Source: Ophioceras dolichostomum
Taxonomy: Eukaryota > Ascomycota > Sordariomycetes > Magnaporthales > Ophioceraceae
Length of the DNA: 64,000 bases
Assembly: GCA_003049485.1 (NCBI GenBank)
Contig: PYST01000002.1
Coordinates: 270,603 to 334,602, forward strand
Direction: 5' to 3'
A model generated the notes under the pieces. That model did not search any database, was not told the DNA's origin, and saw only the letters and a program-made list of their open reading frames with translations. Below are positions 1-11,765 of the stretch, piece by piece; the first letter of the stretch is position 1; each line of letters starts with the position of its first letter. The translations under genes were made by a program, and so were the position numbers.

Positions 1-717
1 GAGGCTCTGGCCCAACCCAGCGCGCGTGGTCGACGCCACGGCCTCGTAGCTCAGCGTGCCCGACTTCGCCGCGATGCCGACCCTCCCCGGCAGGAAACAC
101 GGCAGGGGCTGGAAGCCGACGCGGCACCGGCCCACCGCGGAGATGATGCCGGGCGAGTTCGCGCCCACGAGCCGGGACCGCGACTGCGTGCGCAGGATGC
201 TGTGAACGCGCAGCATGTCGTGTAAGGGAACGTGCTCGGCGACGGCCACGACGAGGGGCACCTCGGCCTCAATGGCCTCCTCGATCGCCGCGGCGGCCTG
301 GTGCGCGGTCACGTAGACGCCCGTCGCGTCGGGCCGGAGCGCCTCCACCGCCGTCCGCACCGAGGGGAACACCGGCAGGCCCAGGTGGAGCTCCTCGCCG
401 CCTCCGGCGCCGCCGCGGCCGGGCGTGACGCCGCCGACGACTTGGGTGCCCCATGCGAGGGACTCCCGCGCGTTGATGGTGGCTTGCCTGCCGGTGAAGC
501 CCTGGAACATCACCCGCGTGTGCCGCCCTATCCGGAGGTTGGGTAGTGTACTTTCGTACCCAGATCCAGACCCGGACCCGGAACCTGCTCTAGCCCTACA
601 TGCGTACTCAGTTCTGCCAAGGGTGCGTGACCCCGTGGCAGCGGAAGAGGACGTAGCAAAGGGCCGGTGCCACCGGAGCGGCAGGGGCATGCCCCGCCGG
701 CCTCTATAGACGAGCAT
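1..717 (-). CDS. LSC1: Succinyl-CoA ligase alpha subunit, mitochondrial (5' part; runs off the window)
   Basis: Uninterrupted reading of 239 codons from the ATG at 717 to the window edge; the C-terminal half lies outside. Residues 1-40 are rich in Arg, Ser and Ala with almost no acids, as in a mitochondrial targeting peptide, followed by a Gly-Ser run. From about residue 60 the protein matches the CoA-binding Rossmann domain of the alpha subunit: RIGRHTRVMFQGFTG, then ATGVYVTAHQAAAAIEEAIE, VAEHVPLHDMLRVHS, NSPGIIS and AAKSGTLSYEAVAS. The enzyme interconverts succinyl-CoA and succinate in the TCA cycle with substrate-level phosphorylation. The usual GPN before PGII is GANS here and the following segment is divergent, so a paralogue of the main subunit is possible. 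The catalytic phosphohistidine region is not in view. The start is inferred from the presequence; the long leader could hide a small intron. Confidence 0.85.
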   Translation of the reverse strand, partial: MLVYRGRRGMPLPLRWHRPFATSSSAATGSRTLGRTEYACRARAGSGSGSGSGYESTLPNLRIGRHTRVMFQGFTGRQATINARESLAWGTQVVGGVTPGRGGAGGGEELHLGLPVFPSVRTAVEALRPDATGVYVTAHQAAAAIEEAIEAEVPLVVAVAEHVPLHDMLRVHSILRTQSRSRLVGANSPGIISAVGRCRVGFQPLPCFLPGRVGIAAKSGTLSYEAVASTTRAGLGQSL

Positions 718-1255
718 CGGAGCGTCGGTGTGTACGGTGCGGTGCTCCGCTTGAGATGAGCTCGGAGCCAAGACTCTCCCCCGGCAGGACGAATGGACAA
801 AGAGGGAAGTGGACAGGACAATGGTTTCTTATTAGACGGTTGGTAGGAATTTAGTGTTTGTTTCTTAGGACTGATCACTAGAAAATGTCGTAGAAAGATG
901 GACGAGACGTCTAGCCGGGCCTCCGCACCAGCAGGCCGAGGTCCGTGGCGGGCCGCCCATGTCGAGCATCAGGTGCCAGTGTATTCTCCCGAACTTGACT
1001 TGAAGGCGAGAGACACGATGGTGGTCTCTTGTTGCTGTTACAAGAATGCAGCAGGGGAGACTGTACTTAGGTGGCCCTGTCCTTCTCTTTCTTTTTCTCT
1101 CTCTCTCTCTTTCTCTCGTTCTATTTTCTCCCTCTGCTTAACTTTCATCTCTTTCGTCTGGGTATCAAGGCGGCAAGTACAATAACACCACAGTTGCTAT
1201 GAGGGGACTTACAACAGCCCAGTCATGTGGGCGCTATTCCCGCCAGCCCCTGTCT
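718..1255. other. Intergenic: promoter side of the succinyl-CoA ligase gene and 3' end of COX19
   Basis: No supported gene. It holds the upstream region of the minus-strand succinyl-CoA ligase gene and the downstream region of COX19. The clearest structure is a polypyrimidine CT tract at about 1081-1137. Short ORFs here have no recognisable content. Confidence 0.6.
1081..1137. repeat. Polypyrimidine (CT-rich) tract
   Basis: About 57 bases almost entirely C and T, including a run of CT dinucleotides. Tracts like this are common in fungal promoters and 5' leaders; here it lies between two minus-strand genes. Confidence 0.7.
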
Positions 1256-1903
1256 TTACCACCTCAATTCGCCCTTCTTGACCTCCCCTTTGTCCAGGCT
1301 CTTCTTCTCCGGCGTAGATTCATCTTTAAATCCCAGATTCTTGAAGTCGTCCTTGGCCATTAAATTCCTAGCGAAGTGCGAGGACGGGGTTCAAGGTGCA
1401 GATTAATAAGTCAGTTCAATGCATCGGCGCATTACATTGCTTTGCGCTGGACTGGGAATTGGAGCTGAAAAAAAGGGGGCTGAAGTAAGAGGCATGATAT
1501 TGGGCAAAACAAATAGGGGCTCAACCTCACCTATCCATACGGCAAGCCAGGTACGACTTTGCAAGGTTCCGGCATTCATCCTCATTAACCCCCTTGACCT
1601 TCTTCATGCACTTGAGGTAGTCCGCCATCACGTGCTTGCACTCGCCTGCATCGAAGAAGTTGAGCCGGTGTTCGCTTCCACTGACCCTGAACCACGATGC
1701 CTTCGCTGGTAACCTTACTCACCATCATGATCTAGGGGGAAACTCCCTCTCTGGGGTCTTCGCGCTTGATTAGAACGGGAGGCAAAAGGGGATTTGTCAA
1801 CAAAACCACAAGATCGAGAGCGCCTTTTTTTTGGCGGCTAAAGTACTCACGGTATTGGCTTCTGGGTTACTTGACCACCGCCTGGTCCGCCAAATGCACT
1901 CAT
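1256..1903 (-). CDS. COX19: COX19, cytochrome c oxidase assembly twin-CX9C protein (4 exons)
   Basis: Exons 1851-1903, 1723-1757, 1531-1645 and 1256-1367 join in phase to give 104 residues. The start is MSAFGGPGGGQVTQKPIPP, then QRGSFPLDHDGECKHVMADY. Both CX9C arms are intact: C-KHVMADYLK-C and C-RNLAKSYLA-C. The tail reads RNLMAKDDFKNLGF and ends in a Lys/Glu-rich stretch. Cox19 acts in the mitochondrial intermembrane space with Cox11 in copper delivery to cytochrome oxidase and is imported by the Mia40 relay. Introns have GTGAGT/GTGAGG donors, and the second contains a clear GCTCAAC branch point. Several exons are too short for simple ORF finding, which is why no long ORF marks this gene. 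It is divergent from DNM1. Confidence 0.93.
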
Positions 1904-2801
1904 GGCGAAAGATTTTAGGTCGGCGTGGTGATAACTGTAACTGATCTCTCACGTGTTGAGAGTCCTGTGGGCAGGTAAGGGACGGTAAAGCTGCTGCAGC
2001 CGCACTTCAAAATGCTAGCAAGGAGCACATGTGAGAAAGAATAAGCTGTAGGCCTAGCGTTCGTATCCGCCACGCGGGTTGACACGTACAAGCTTACAAC
2101 CTACGACGGACGTTTTGGTGCGGGCGAACGCACAATGAGTTCAGTCGGGGTCAGACGGCGAAGAGGTAGACGGCGTTCCCGGTTGGGACCGGCCCGGCTG
2201 GCATAGCTAACACTGAAGTCGAATGGTTGAGTGGTTCGTGTTTGCATGGGGCAGGGTTGTCGCCTGAGGCAACCACAACCCGCCGCGCATAATTCTACAA
2301 TTTCCAAGGTCTTGACGCGAATCGCATCCACCTCGACGCCGCCCCAGCAAGAAAAATAAAAAAAATACAAAAGCGACGAACGAGAAAAGAGAAGCAATAG
2401 GTTCCGCAGAATCCACGCACGAATGATGAACTGACGCTGCTGCATCGCTTTTGAATGCCTATCTGTTTCGCATCCTACGCGTTTGTGTTGTTTCTCGTCC
2501 TATCTACCATTGACGTGTGCCAATAAGGGAACTTTAAGCTTCCCGGCATCTCCCTGAGAAGTGGATTTATAGAGATTTTTTCTCCGGTCCTCAACATCGG
2601 CCCCTGCCCACCCCCCTCGTCCGGCCAGGCAAAACGCAGTGCAACATCTCACCCCTCGATCACTCCCTCGCTGGTCTCGCCAGTACAACCTGGCCTCTTA
2701 GACCGAACGATCCTGCGAGAACCAACCTTCAAAAGCGTCAACAGGCCCATACCCGCGGCTGCTTGTGGGGGACGCAACATCACCAACACAGTACCGCCAT
2801 C
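1904..2801. promoter_or_regulatory. Divergent promoter region COX19 / DNM1
   Basis: About 0.9 kb between the divergent starts of COX19 (-) and DNM1 (+). It contains an A-rich stretch near 2350-2370. I could not assign a TATA box or a factor-binding site with confidence. Confidence 0.5.
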
Positions 2802-5504
2802 ATGGCCGCCCTCGGAGACGACTTGTTGACGACGGTCAACAAACTCCAGGACCTGGTGTTCAACACCATCGGCAACGACTCGCTCGACCTCCCCCAGATT
2901 GTACGTCCCGATCCCCGTCACTGAACATCCGAACACACCCGAGGCACCTGCTACCACGAAGAAAGAAGGCCGTCGGAGCAGTGGAGGAGTGGAGGAGTGA
3001 GGAGCCATATATGTTCACATTGACTAACACGTCGTAACGCAGGTTGTCGTCGGTTCACAATCAGCAGGGAAGTCGTCGGTACTGGAAAACATAGTTGGCA
3101 GGGACTTCCTGCCCCGTGGCAGCGGCATCGTGACGAGGCGACCACTCATCCTCCAACTGATCAACGTGCAGGACGATGAGGCCGATGGCGACGTGGTGAA
3201 AGTGGGATATAGACACCCGGACGCCGCCCGGCGCTCCGAGTGGGCAGAGTTCCACCACATCCCTAACCGGCGCTTCAACGACTTCGGCGACGTCAAGCGC
3301 GAAATCGAGAACGAGACCGCCCGCATCGCCGGCAGCAATAAGGGCATCAACCGCCAGCCCATCAACCTCAAGATCTACTCGCCACATGTCTTGAATCTTA
3401 CCCTGGTCGATCTGCCCGGCCTCACGAAGGTCCCGATCGGGGACCAGCCGACCGATATCGAAAAACAGACGCGGAACCTGATCTCAGAATACATCGCCAA
3501 GCCGAACAGTATCATTCTGGCCGTGTCACCGGCCAACGTCGACATCGTAAACTCGGAAGCTCTGAAGCTGGCACGGCATGTTGATGCGCTCGGGCGGAGG
3601 ACGATTGGGGTGTTGACCAAGGTAGATCTGATGGACCACGGCACCAACGCGCTCGATATTCTCTCCGGCAGGGTATACCCTCTCAAGTTGGGGTGGATCG
3701 GCGTGGTCAACCGGTCACAGCAGGACATCCAGGGGAACAAGCCGATGGACGAGGCGCTCAAGTCAGAGGCCGAGTTCTTCCGCCACCACCCGGCCTACCG
3801 CAACATCTCGACCCGCTGCGGAACGCAGTACCTGGCCAAGACGCTCAACACGACGCTCATGGCGCACATCCGCGACCGCCTGCCGGACATCAAGGCGCGG
3901 CTCAACACCCTGATGGGCCAGACCCAGCAGGAACTGGCGAGCTACGGCGACATGCACTTTAGCGGCAAGGAGCACCGGGGCTCGCTGATCCTGCAGCTCA
4001 TGACGCGGTTCGCCGCCTCGTTCATTTCTTCCATCGACGGCACCTCGACCGAGATCTCCACCAAGGAGCTGTGCGGCGGCGCCAGGATATACTACATCTT
4101 CAACCAGGTCTTCGGCATGTCGCTCGAGACCATCGACCCGACCTCCAACCTCTCCGCGCTCGACATCCGCACCGCCATCCGCAACTCGACCGGCCCGCGC
4201 CCCAGCCTGTTCGTTCCCGAGATGGCCTTCGACCTGCTCGTCAAGCCGCAGATCAAGCTGCTCGAGATCCCCAGCCAGCGTTGCGTCGAGCTGGTCTACG
4301 AGGAGCTGATCAAGATCTGCCACACCTGCGGCTCGACCGAGCTGTCGCGCTTCCCGCGCTTGCAGACGAAGCTGATCGAGGTCGTGTCCGACCTGCTGAG
4401 GGAGCGGCTCGGCCCGGCCTCGACCTACGTCGAGTCGCTCATCTCGATCCAGCGCGCCTACATCAACACGAACCACCCCAATTTCCTGGGCGCCACCGCC
4501 GCCATGAGCCACGTCGTCAGCGAGAGGCAGGAGCGCGAGCGCAAGAAGCTCATCATGGAGGAGCGCGAGCGCCGCGAGAGGCGGCGGCTCAAGGAGCTGG
4601 GCAACGGCGTCGAGACTCCCGCCCCCGAGGACGAGGAGGAGGCCTCAGGCCTGCTCCCCGGCGGCGCAGCCAGGAGGCAACCGAACGCCGCCAAAGCCGC
4701 GGGGCGAAGCTTGTCCCCCGCGGTCCGGGAGAACGGCGTGTCGGTGGGCGGGATCGCGTCCGCGCTCAACGGCGTGGGGAGGTCCGCGTCGCCGTCGAGG
4801 TTCAACGCCCAGGGCCTCGGGGGCGCCAAGGACTCGTTCCTGAACTACTTCTTCGGGAAGGACGCGCCCGGCAGCGCGCTCCAGCAGCCGTCGATGAACC
4901 AACCCCCGAGGCACGTCAGCCAGACCTCGGAGCCGTCCATCAGCCAGAGCATTAGGCGGCCCGAGGAGAAGGGCCTGCGCTCGCCGATCCAGGGCTTCCG
5001 TGGCGACGGTGCTGACGAGTACGGGTTGAGGCCTGGCGGTGGGGATTCGTTCGCCGCGCCATTTGTAAGTGTATTCTTGAAACTCTTCTCATTGCTGTCA
5101 TACTCGTCGAATATGGATAGGGCTACTACCACTACTGTCCCTGCCGTCAAGTAACTGTGTTAACGTCCCATCTAAACTCTTCTTTTCAACAGGGCAACAA
5201 CGTCGAGCCGGCCCTGACGGACCGCGAGGCCATGGAGACGGAGCTGATCCGCGCGCTGATCTCGTCCTACTTCAACATCGTGCGCGAGTCCATCACCGAC
5301 CAGGTTCCCAAGGCCATCATGCACCTCCTGGTCAACCACTGCAAGGACGTGGTACAGAACCGGCTCGTGAGCGAGCTGTACAAGGAGTCCCTCTTCGAGG
5401 AGCTGCTCTACGAGGACGACGGCGTCAAGAAGGAGCGCGAGAAGTGCGAGAAGCTGCTGCAGACGTACCGCGAGGCCGCCAAGATCATCGGGGAGGTTAT
5501 ATAA
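2802..5504 (+). CDS. DNM1: DNM1, dynamin-related GTPase of mitochondrial and peroxisomal fission (3 exons)
   Basis: Exons 2802-2900, 3043-5064 and 5193-5504 give 810 residues. Exon 1 encodes MAALGDDLLTTVNKLQDLVF, the N-terminus typical of fungal Dnm1 rather than Vps1. GTPase motifs: P-loop GSQSAGKSS at about residue 37 (Ser-Ala where most dynamins have Ser-Ser), DLPG near 155 and TKVD near 225 (usually TKLD). The middle/stalk domain is followed by a charged, low-complexity insert (about residues 490-700, the variable B region that binds adaptors) and the GTPase effector domain in exon 3 (about 720-810). Both introns are phase 0 with GTACGT and GTAAGT donors. The protein assembles on the outer mitochondrial membrane through Fis1 and adaptors to drive scission. 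The stop TAA is followed by a GCCA-repeat 3' region. Confidence 0.96.
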
Positions 5505-6700
5505 TAAATGATGAATTTGGTCCCACACATCCCATCGAGCCAGCGAGCCAACGAGCCAGCCAGCCAGCCAGCCAGCCAGAGTCTGGGCTTTTCTTTTAGA
5601 AAGAAAGAAATAACAAGAATAAGACGGGCCACAAAAAGAGGACGGATAAAGGAAACGAAATGAAAAAGGGAAGTCAAGGAGGAAAGACAGACACACAGCC
5701 CACTCACTCGAACACGCTTGGACTAGGAACCTACAACCTGGTACCTACATCCTGTCCCGTCTCCTCGCTCTCAGCCAAACTTACTTCAATTACTGTGTAA
5801 TTTCGCAATGTCACGTTATACAAATTCCTCTTTTTTCCTCGCTTCTTTAAGCATGTACTTGAAAAATGTTCTTTTACGACTTTCCTATATTTTAGGGTCT
5901 CCTTCAGGGGAGACACAATGGGAGGGAAGGGTTTGGTTATAACTTGGCACTCCATGTCACCCTTCTCCTCCCCCCAGGTGAGTGAGAGTGCCCTCTTCTC
6001 TCTTGCCGTGGGTTCTTCTGGCCTTTTCGCGTTGAGCATTTCTGTTCTCTCGAACTCAAACGTTCGCAGCCCTGTGTCATGGGGCCTACTTTTCTTCTCA
6101 AATTACGTACGGTGCTTCCTTGCTTGTCTTTTGTTGGGTTGGGTTCTTCCTTTCTTTGGTATTCCTCTCGACCCCTCGAGTACGACGATGTATATACTTC
6201 CTTGTCCGGATGACGGACAACCGATACTACTCAATATCGACTGAACTAGGCCGCCTTGCTGCATGTCGGGAGGTGTGGCGGGCTGGAGTCGAACAATGTA
6301 GACAAAAACACTTCCCTCCGAAACTTCCCATTTCTCACTCGGGCTTTTCAAAATGCAACCGTGACAGACGGAAGCAAAGAATATAAGTGACCAGCTGCGA
6401 CTAATATGGGACTTTGATAGTCATTCTCTGGTTGTCAGAGGATAGTGTCCTCTAACCGAGTAGTAATATGGCGATTGTGAACATGCGCACCACCTTGAAT
6501 AGAAGGGTTGTTCGTAGACTGCAGGCGAAAGGGTAGGTGCTACGACGTAGGTTTGGTGTAGTACACAATGAATGCATCGCGTGCAAGGAAGAAAAGGCAA
6601 GGCAGTTTCAGTGAAAACAAGTTGGAGACTTCCTCAAAAAGTCACAGAAACCCTCTCAAAGACTACCTAGGTTAGTCACCGCCTGAACCTCCTACGGCCC
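5505..6700. other. Convergent 3' region between DNM1 and the F-box gene
   Basis: About 1.2 kb with no supported coding sequence, between the stops of two convergent genes. It contains a CAGC/GCCA repeat just downstream of DNM1 and an adjacent purine-rich stretch (about 5598-5690). It presumably carries both 3' UTRs. Confidence 0.6.
5536..5580. repeat. GCCA tetranucleotide repeat in the DNM1 3' region
   Basis: Degenerate AGC-GAGCCA units lead into a perfect run of about five CAGC units, roughly 30-75 bases after the DNM1 stop codon. Confidence 0.75.
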
Positions 6701-9700
6701 TCAATATCGATACTGCCGGACAGGAGCCGAGCTTGGAGGAGGCGGAGCAGCCGCGGCCGGGAAATGAGGATCATACTCCTCGTAGTATGCAGGGTCCGCG
6801 CGAGAAATGTGCGCAGGGTAGTGCTCGCGCGAGGACGGCGGCACAGGCGCCTGTGCAGGGGCAGCGACAGCGGATGACTCGTACACTTGCTGTGAATACA
6901 CGGCCTGGCGGGCAGACGACGACGGCGGCGGCTGCGTAGGAGGGCGGTGAAGATAAGAAGAGGCGGAGATGGCCGTGCGCTGCTCGTATGGTTGCGCCAT
7001 GTAGACCGGCTCGACTTCGCGATGCGTTCGCTCTTCAAGGTATAGTGGCCTTTCCCCGCGGTGCGATCTCTCCAGCTCGTAAGGGTCGGCGACAGTGTAG
7101 TAGCGCTGCTCCGGTTCCCGCATTACCACAGAGCGCTTGACGTAGTAGTCGCCATCAGGATGCTGCACTTTGACGACCTCGTAAGCCTCGTACGGCACTT
7201 CATAAGGTTCGTGGTCCACAGGCCGCGAGATAAGGCGTCGATCGTCAGCGTAAACCCGGTAGACCTCCCGAGGCCGTGACACGCGTTCATAGGACATCTC
7301 CTCGTCCGGGTGTGGAGCTTGACGGGTGTGGTAAACGGGCTCGAGCTGCCGTATAGGGCGAGATTGTGGAGGGCTCCGCTCGCGATAATGTTCTGGTGGG
7401 GGTTGCTGGAGGTACCTGACGTAGACTGGCGAAGTAGACCGACGACGTTCCTCTTCCACACGGAAACTGGAGTACCCTGAGTGGTGCTGCTCTCGGGCAG
7501 CTCTGGGAGGCGCCGCCGCAAGACGGTCGTCTACGTACACCGCACTACTATGAAGCAATGACTGAGCTTCTCTGGGCAGAGCTTCTCTCGGCGGAGGCTC
7601 TCTAGGCTGAGCGTCTCTTGGCCAGGCGTCTCTCGGCAGAGCTTCTGCTGGCTGGGCTGCTCTCGATATCAACGAGCGGTTGTGTTCCTCCTCCAAATAC
7701 CTGTCCAATGCCGCCATGGGGTCTGAGCCTTCGCGATCCGGACGGCTCGGGGCCCTTTGGGCGGGATGCGCAGGTCTCGTATTCAGGAGCTGTTTTTGTC
7801 GTTGGACCGGCTGGGGGCTTCTTAGCCGAGGCTCTTGGGTCGGGTACGGGGCCGGGGCGGCGTTTGGACGGGAGACTTTGTCGGCGCCGCTCTGGCCGGG
7901 CTTGTCAACCCCCGCGACGATGTTTGGCGCTGTGGTCGCGGATGTTGTTTGCTGGCGAGCCATCTGTGCCCTGTCCGCCGCCCACATTGCCCGGATTTCT
8001 TCCTCCTGTCGACGTTGCTCTTCCTCTGCGCGCTTTGCCTCCGCGTCATTCACTTCGCTGGTCTTTCCTTTAGGGCCCCCACGATTACCGCCAGAGCCCT
8101 TGTCGCCCTTGCGAGACTGGTTGTTGTTTGCCTGTCCCTTCAAGGTCGACTTCTTCTTGTTCTTGTCATTGCCTTGTTGATGGAAGTTGGTCTGATGTGA
8201 CCCTTGATTCGACTTTCGCCCAGCATCGCCTCGCGCTACTCCCCCGTTTGGGAATTTTCGACTTCCGTTAGCTGAAGCGCTGTTGACGTTGTTACCTCCA
8301 ACTCCACTGCCTGCTCCATAGAACCTGTCGTGGCGATCAACGGAAGGCTGCTGGTTGGGCTCCTCGTTCTGTATCGGAGGCCACTGTGTTTCAGGAGCCA
8401 GAGGCTGGTGAGCAGGACCAACTACCGGGTGACTGGAAACAGGATGAGCCTGGAACAGTTGAGGGAGGGCCTCGCTGAGGAGATGGTACTTGTTGGTGTC
8501 TGTGCCGACAGACATCCGAAGAGGGGTAAGGCTCGACATGTCGGGTAAAAGGATCATTTCTGTTGTCCAGTCTGGGATCGTGACGTGCTGACCCATGCTC
8601 ATAATGGGCTCAATGTGTGTGCTTTGGAAGTGGTTGGTGAGCTGAGGTAGGGAAAATGTCTTCCGCTCCTGTTCGTGCGGCTGTGTGTGCACTGGCGCAC
8701 CGCCCTGGCTGTTGTGGCACGACTTGCACACTAGACCGTTCACGTTCCGGACCGGCCGCATGTCCTTGTTGTTGGACAGACCGTCGTTGAACATGGAGAG
8801 AGGTGCCAGCTCCGAGAAGGTCGCGAGGAAGCGCTTGGCAACATGATGGATGACAACATGTAGCCTCACGCTCCCATGCAGATCCTTGATGTTGGCGGTT
8901 GCATTCCAGAGCTCACGCGCGTTTTTCGCCACGTCCTCTAGCTGAGTCCGGTAGCGGTCCGGATACACTGGTCCAGGGGCCGCGGGATAGCTGTAGCCGC
9001 CATTGTTTTGATATGCGCCGTAGTTGTAGTCATAAGCAACTGGCGGCGGTGCTTGTGCGTTGTCAAGCGGTGGGGCCGTCGCCTGGGCTCCGTATGCTGT
9101 TCCTCCAGGCACAGGTCCGGATGCCGGTGCCTGGGGAGGATAGGGTCCGGGTGGAACGGCTCCTGGAGGGTACCCCTGATAAGGGGCCGCTGGCGGTTGA
9201 TACGGCGCAGGGCCATATCCGGGCTGCACCTGGGGTTGTTGTGGCGGCACGGGAGGGGCGCCGTACCCATTCGCATGAGGATATGCCGGATGCACAGGTG
9301 GAGGCGCTACATACGGGTCGCCGTAAGGTGGAATACCATAGGGCTGCTGGTACCCCGACTGTGGCTGTGGTTGGGAATGAGCAGGCAACACTGGCGTGTT
9401 TGCCGAATAAGGGGCATGCCCGTATTGGAGAAACGTCGGTGCCGTGGTCCCCTGGTACTGACCCAATTTGACGGATCGAGGGTTAGGGTGGAAAGGCGGC
9501 ACTTCCGGCCACTCAGCACGCCAGTGCACAACGATGTTACCAGCGCTGAGGGCCGTTGTGTGCTTCGCGGCGTAGTGCTGGATAACACCCTCGAAGCCGT
9601 AGTACTTGACGTTGTGCTCACAACCATTGCAGAGGAACAACTCTCTCCGCCGCGGTTCTGTGAGGGGCCTAATCTTTGTGTCGAAGATCCATTTCATGTT

Positions 9701-11765
9701 CTCCAACGTGAGCTTCTGCGTGTATGGGCCTCGGGGAGGATCGACCACGGGTCGCTTGCCAGCTGCGCGGGCGGCGGCGGCATCCTTAGCCACTGCAGCA
9801 TAGAACTGTTTCCGGACGTGAAGCAACACGTCGGCTGCAAACTTGCCACACGTGTCCTTGGTCACGTCTTCGCCGTCGTCCCAGCTGGTTCGGATGATAT
9901 CATCTGCGAAGCCAGCGATTTGGGCTCGTAGAGGACCTTGGATGGCGTCCCAGTCGCTGTCCGTTGCTTCTTTGCCATTTGCCAATGCTTTCTGGGCCTC
10001 CTGCTGTTCTGCATCTACTCGTTGGGAGATCAGTCGCGGCTTCAGCAGCTCCCAGGCTCTGTCATCCAATGGCGTTATCAACTGCAACGCAGCCTGGAAA
10101 GGTTCCATGAGCTCTAGAACGCTCGGCTTGATGGGAGGATCAAGCAGCATCGCCCGACGCTCAATCTCTGCCCTTCTCGCTGCTATGAGCTCTGAAATTT
10201 CCTCTCGAGTCCGCTCGTGGCGATCTGAAGCAGCAGCACGCAAAGAGGAGTGTCCAGAAGGTGTCGTCCCGTCTAATTATCAATTTTTTTGGTCAGTAAG
10301 AGGTCCCGTAATCCTTGTGGGGGCGGTGGAACGTCGTATCAGCCAGCGGAGATCCGGGGAACTATCACGTACCCGAGTTGGATCTTGATTCCGGGGCGGA
10401 GGGCAGCTGGCGGGGCAGGTCCGACTTCTGCCTATACCCAGGGTACAACTGGCTGCGCATCTTAGATACGCCCCCGGAGCTGGCATAATTCTCCCACCTC
10501 GCCGAGTCGTTTTGAATCTCCAGGCCGCGGCCCTCGAGCCCCTTCAGCCACTCTTCGGTGGTGGCCGAACCCATCTTGCTGACGGTGAAAAACTCTTGCT
10601 TGATGGCGTCCACGCCGACCTTTGAGTAGAATCGGGTAGCTGGCGAGGTTTGGGGCAGTTTACCACGATTGATCACATTTGACGGGACAATATCAAGCTG
10701 CTCCGTCAAGTAAACAAACGGAATGGCCGGTGATAACTTAGACGGGGTCGAGGACGACAGAAGCAGATCGATCTCCTATGAAGAAGGTTAGAGGTAACCC
10801 GCAGTGAAAGCGCCGACTGCTGCATCTGCTGCAACGGAGTTCGGCTTGTGTTAGGCAGGAAGTCCACAAACCTTGACCGAATTCTTCAGGAGACATGGTC
10901 CGCATGCGCGGGTAGCAAACCGCCACACGATAGCGACATCGTCCATGCCAGGACCAAAGGGCGTGGGGCAGGCGAATGGGGAGTTACCCGAGGTTCCCTT
11001 CTTGCCGCAGTGTTCGCATGTCAGCGAACATACCAGCTTCCACATGCCCAGCTCCGTTCGCGACTTGAGCGGGGTAGGCATGCCCGGCCAGAAATTCTTT
11101 CTTGAAGCCTTCCACAGAGAGTTGGGCTCCAGAAGTCGTAGAACACCCAGGGGTTCAGAAGCCTGCTGGGGGATACAGGCTGTGGAGGGAGAGGAGTCGA
11201 GCCATGAGTGGAACAGCTTGTTGACACTCAATAGGTTGCCCAGGGTCTTCGGGGGACAGAAATTGAAGATATGATGCCAGATCTCAGCAGGGAGCAGAGA
11301 TCTGTCCTGCAGAAGACGGTGCTCGACGGATGGGGAGATCCCATGGTCGCCATCAAGCTTCACCTTTTTGTTCTGCTCCGGTCCAGTCACGCTCTCGCTC
11401 GTGGGCTTGCCGTCGAAGCCCTCGTCGTCCTCTCCTCCACTTCTCCGGACAGGTGATTTCCGTTTTCTGGAGAGCAAACCTGGGCCGACCTCGCCAGCAG
11501 CGGAGGGTTGCGGCATACAAGACGCAGTCGCGTTGTCGTCGGCTAGTGGTCTCGGCGAAGATTGCCCATAGAAATCCTCGTCGTCTGACTCCTCCGCCAT
11601 GGAGACATCGGACACGCTGCCATCATCGCGGCCGGGATTCGCCTCGTGCCGACTTGCCAATGTGTGAGTGGTGTTGTCGATTAGTGCGGAGGCAGCTAGG
11701 GGAGCGCCCTCGGAAACTAATAAGGATGGTCCTTCCTGGTCGGAAGGATATCCCGAAGTCTCCAT
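6701..11765 (-). CDS. Large F-box protein with Cys/His clusters and Pro/Gln-rich C-terminus (3 exons)
   Basis: Exons 10872-11765, 10373-10775 and 6701-10272 give 1622 residues. The N-terminus is acidic and Ser-rich with basic patches. The F-box is at about 156-195 (LLPAEIWHHIFNFCPPKTLG), so an SCF ubiquitin-ligase substrate-receptor role is inferred. Four cysteines follow in two CX2C pairs (250/253 and 288/291), continuing across intron 1 into EIDLLLSSSTPSKL. In exon 3 there is a long charged helical segment, then a C2H2-like cluster C-X2-C-X14-H-X4-H at about 647-670, a Pro/Gln/Tyr-rich stretch and a second Cys-pair/His cluster near 945-985. The last 450 residues are Arg/Glu/Pro-rich and look disordered. 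The exon 1 donor (GTTTGT) is weak, but the junction is in phase; intron 2 has GTACGT and a CTTACTGAC branch point. The family name and substrate are unknown to me. Confidence 0.85.

Noticed and set aside
3763..4955. Long ORFs in other frames of DNM1 (both strands)
   Set aside because: They lie wholly inside the dynamin coding exon and have shadow composition.
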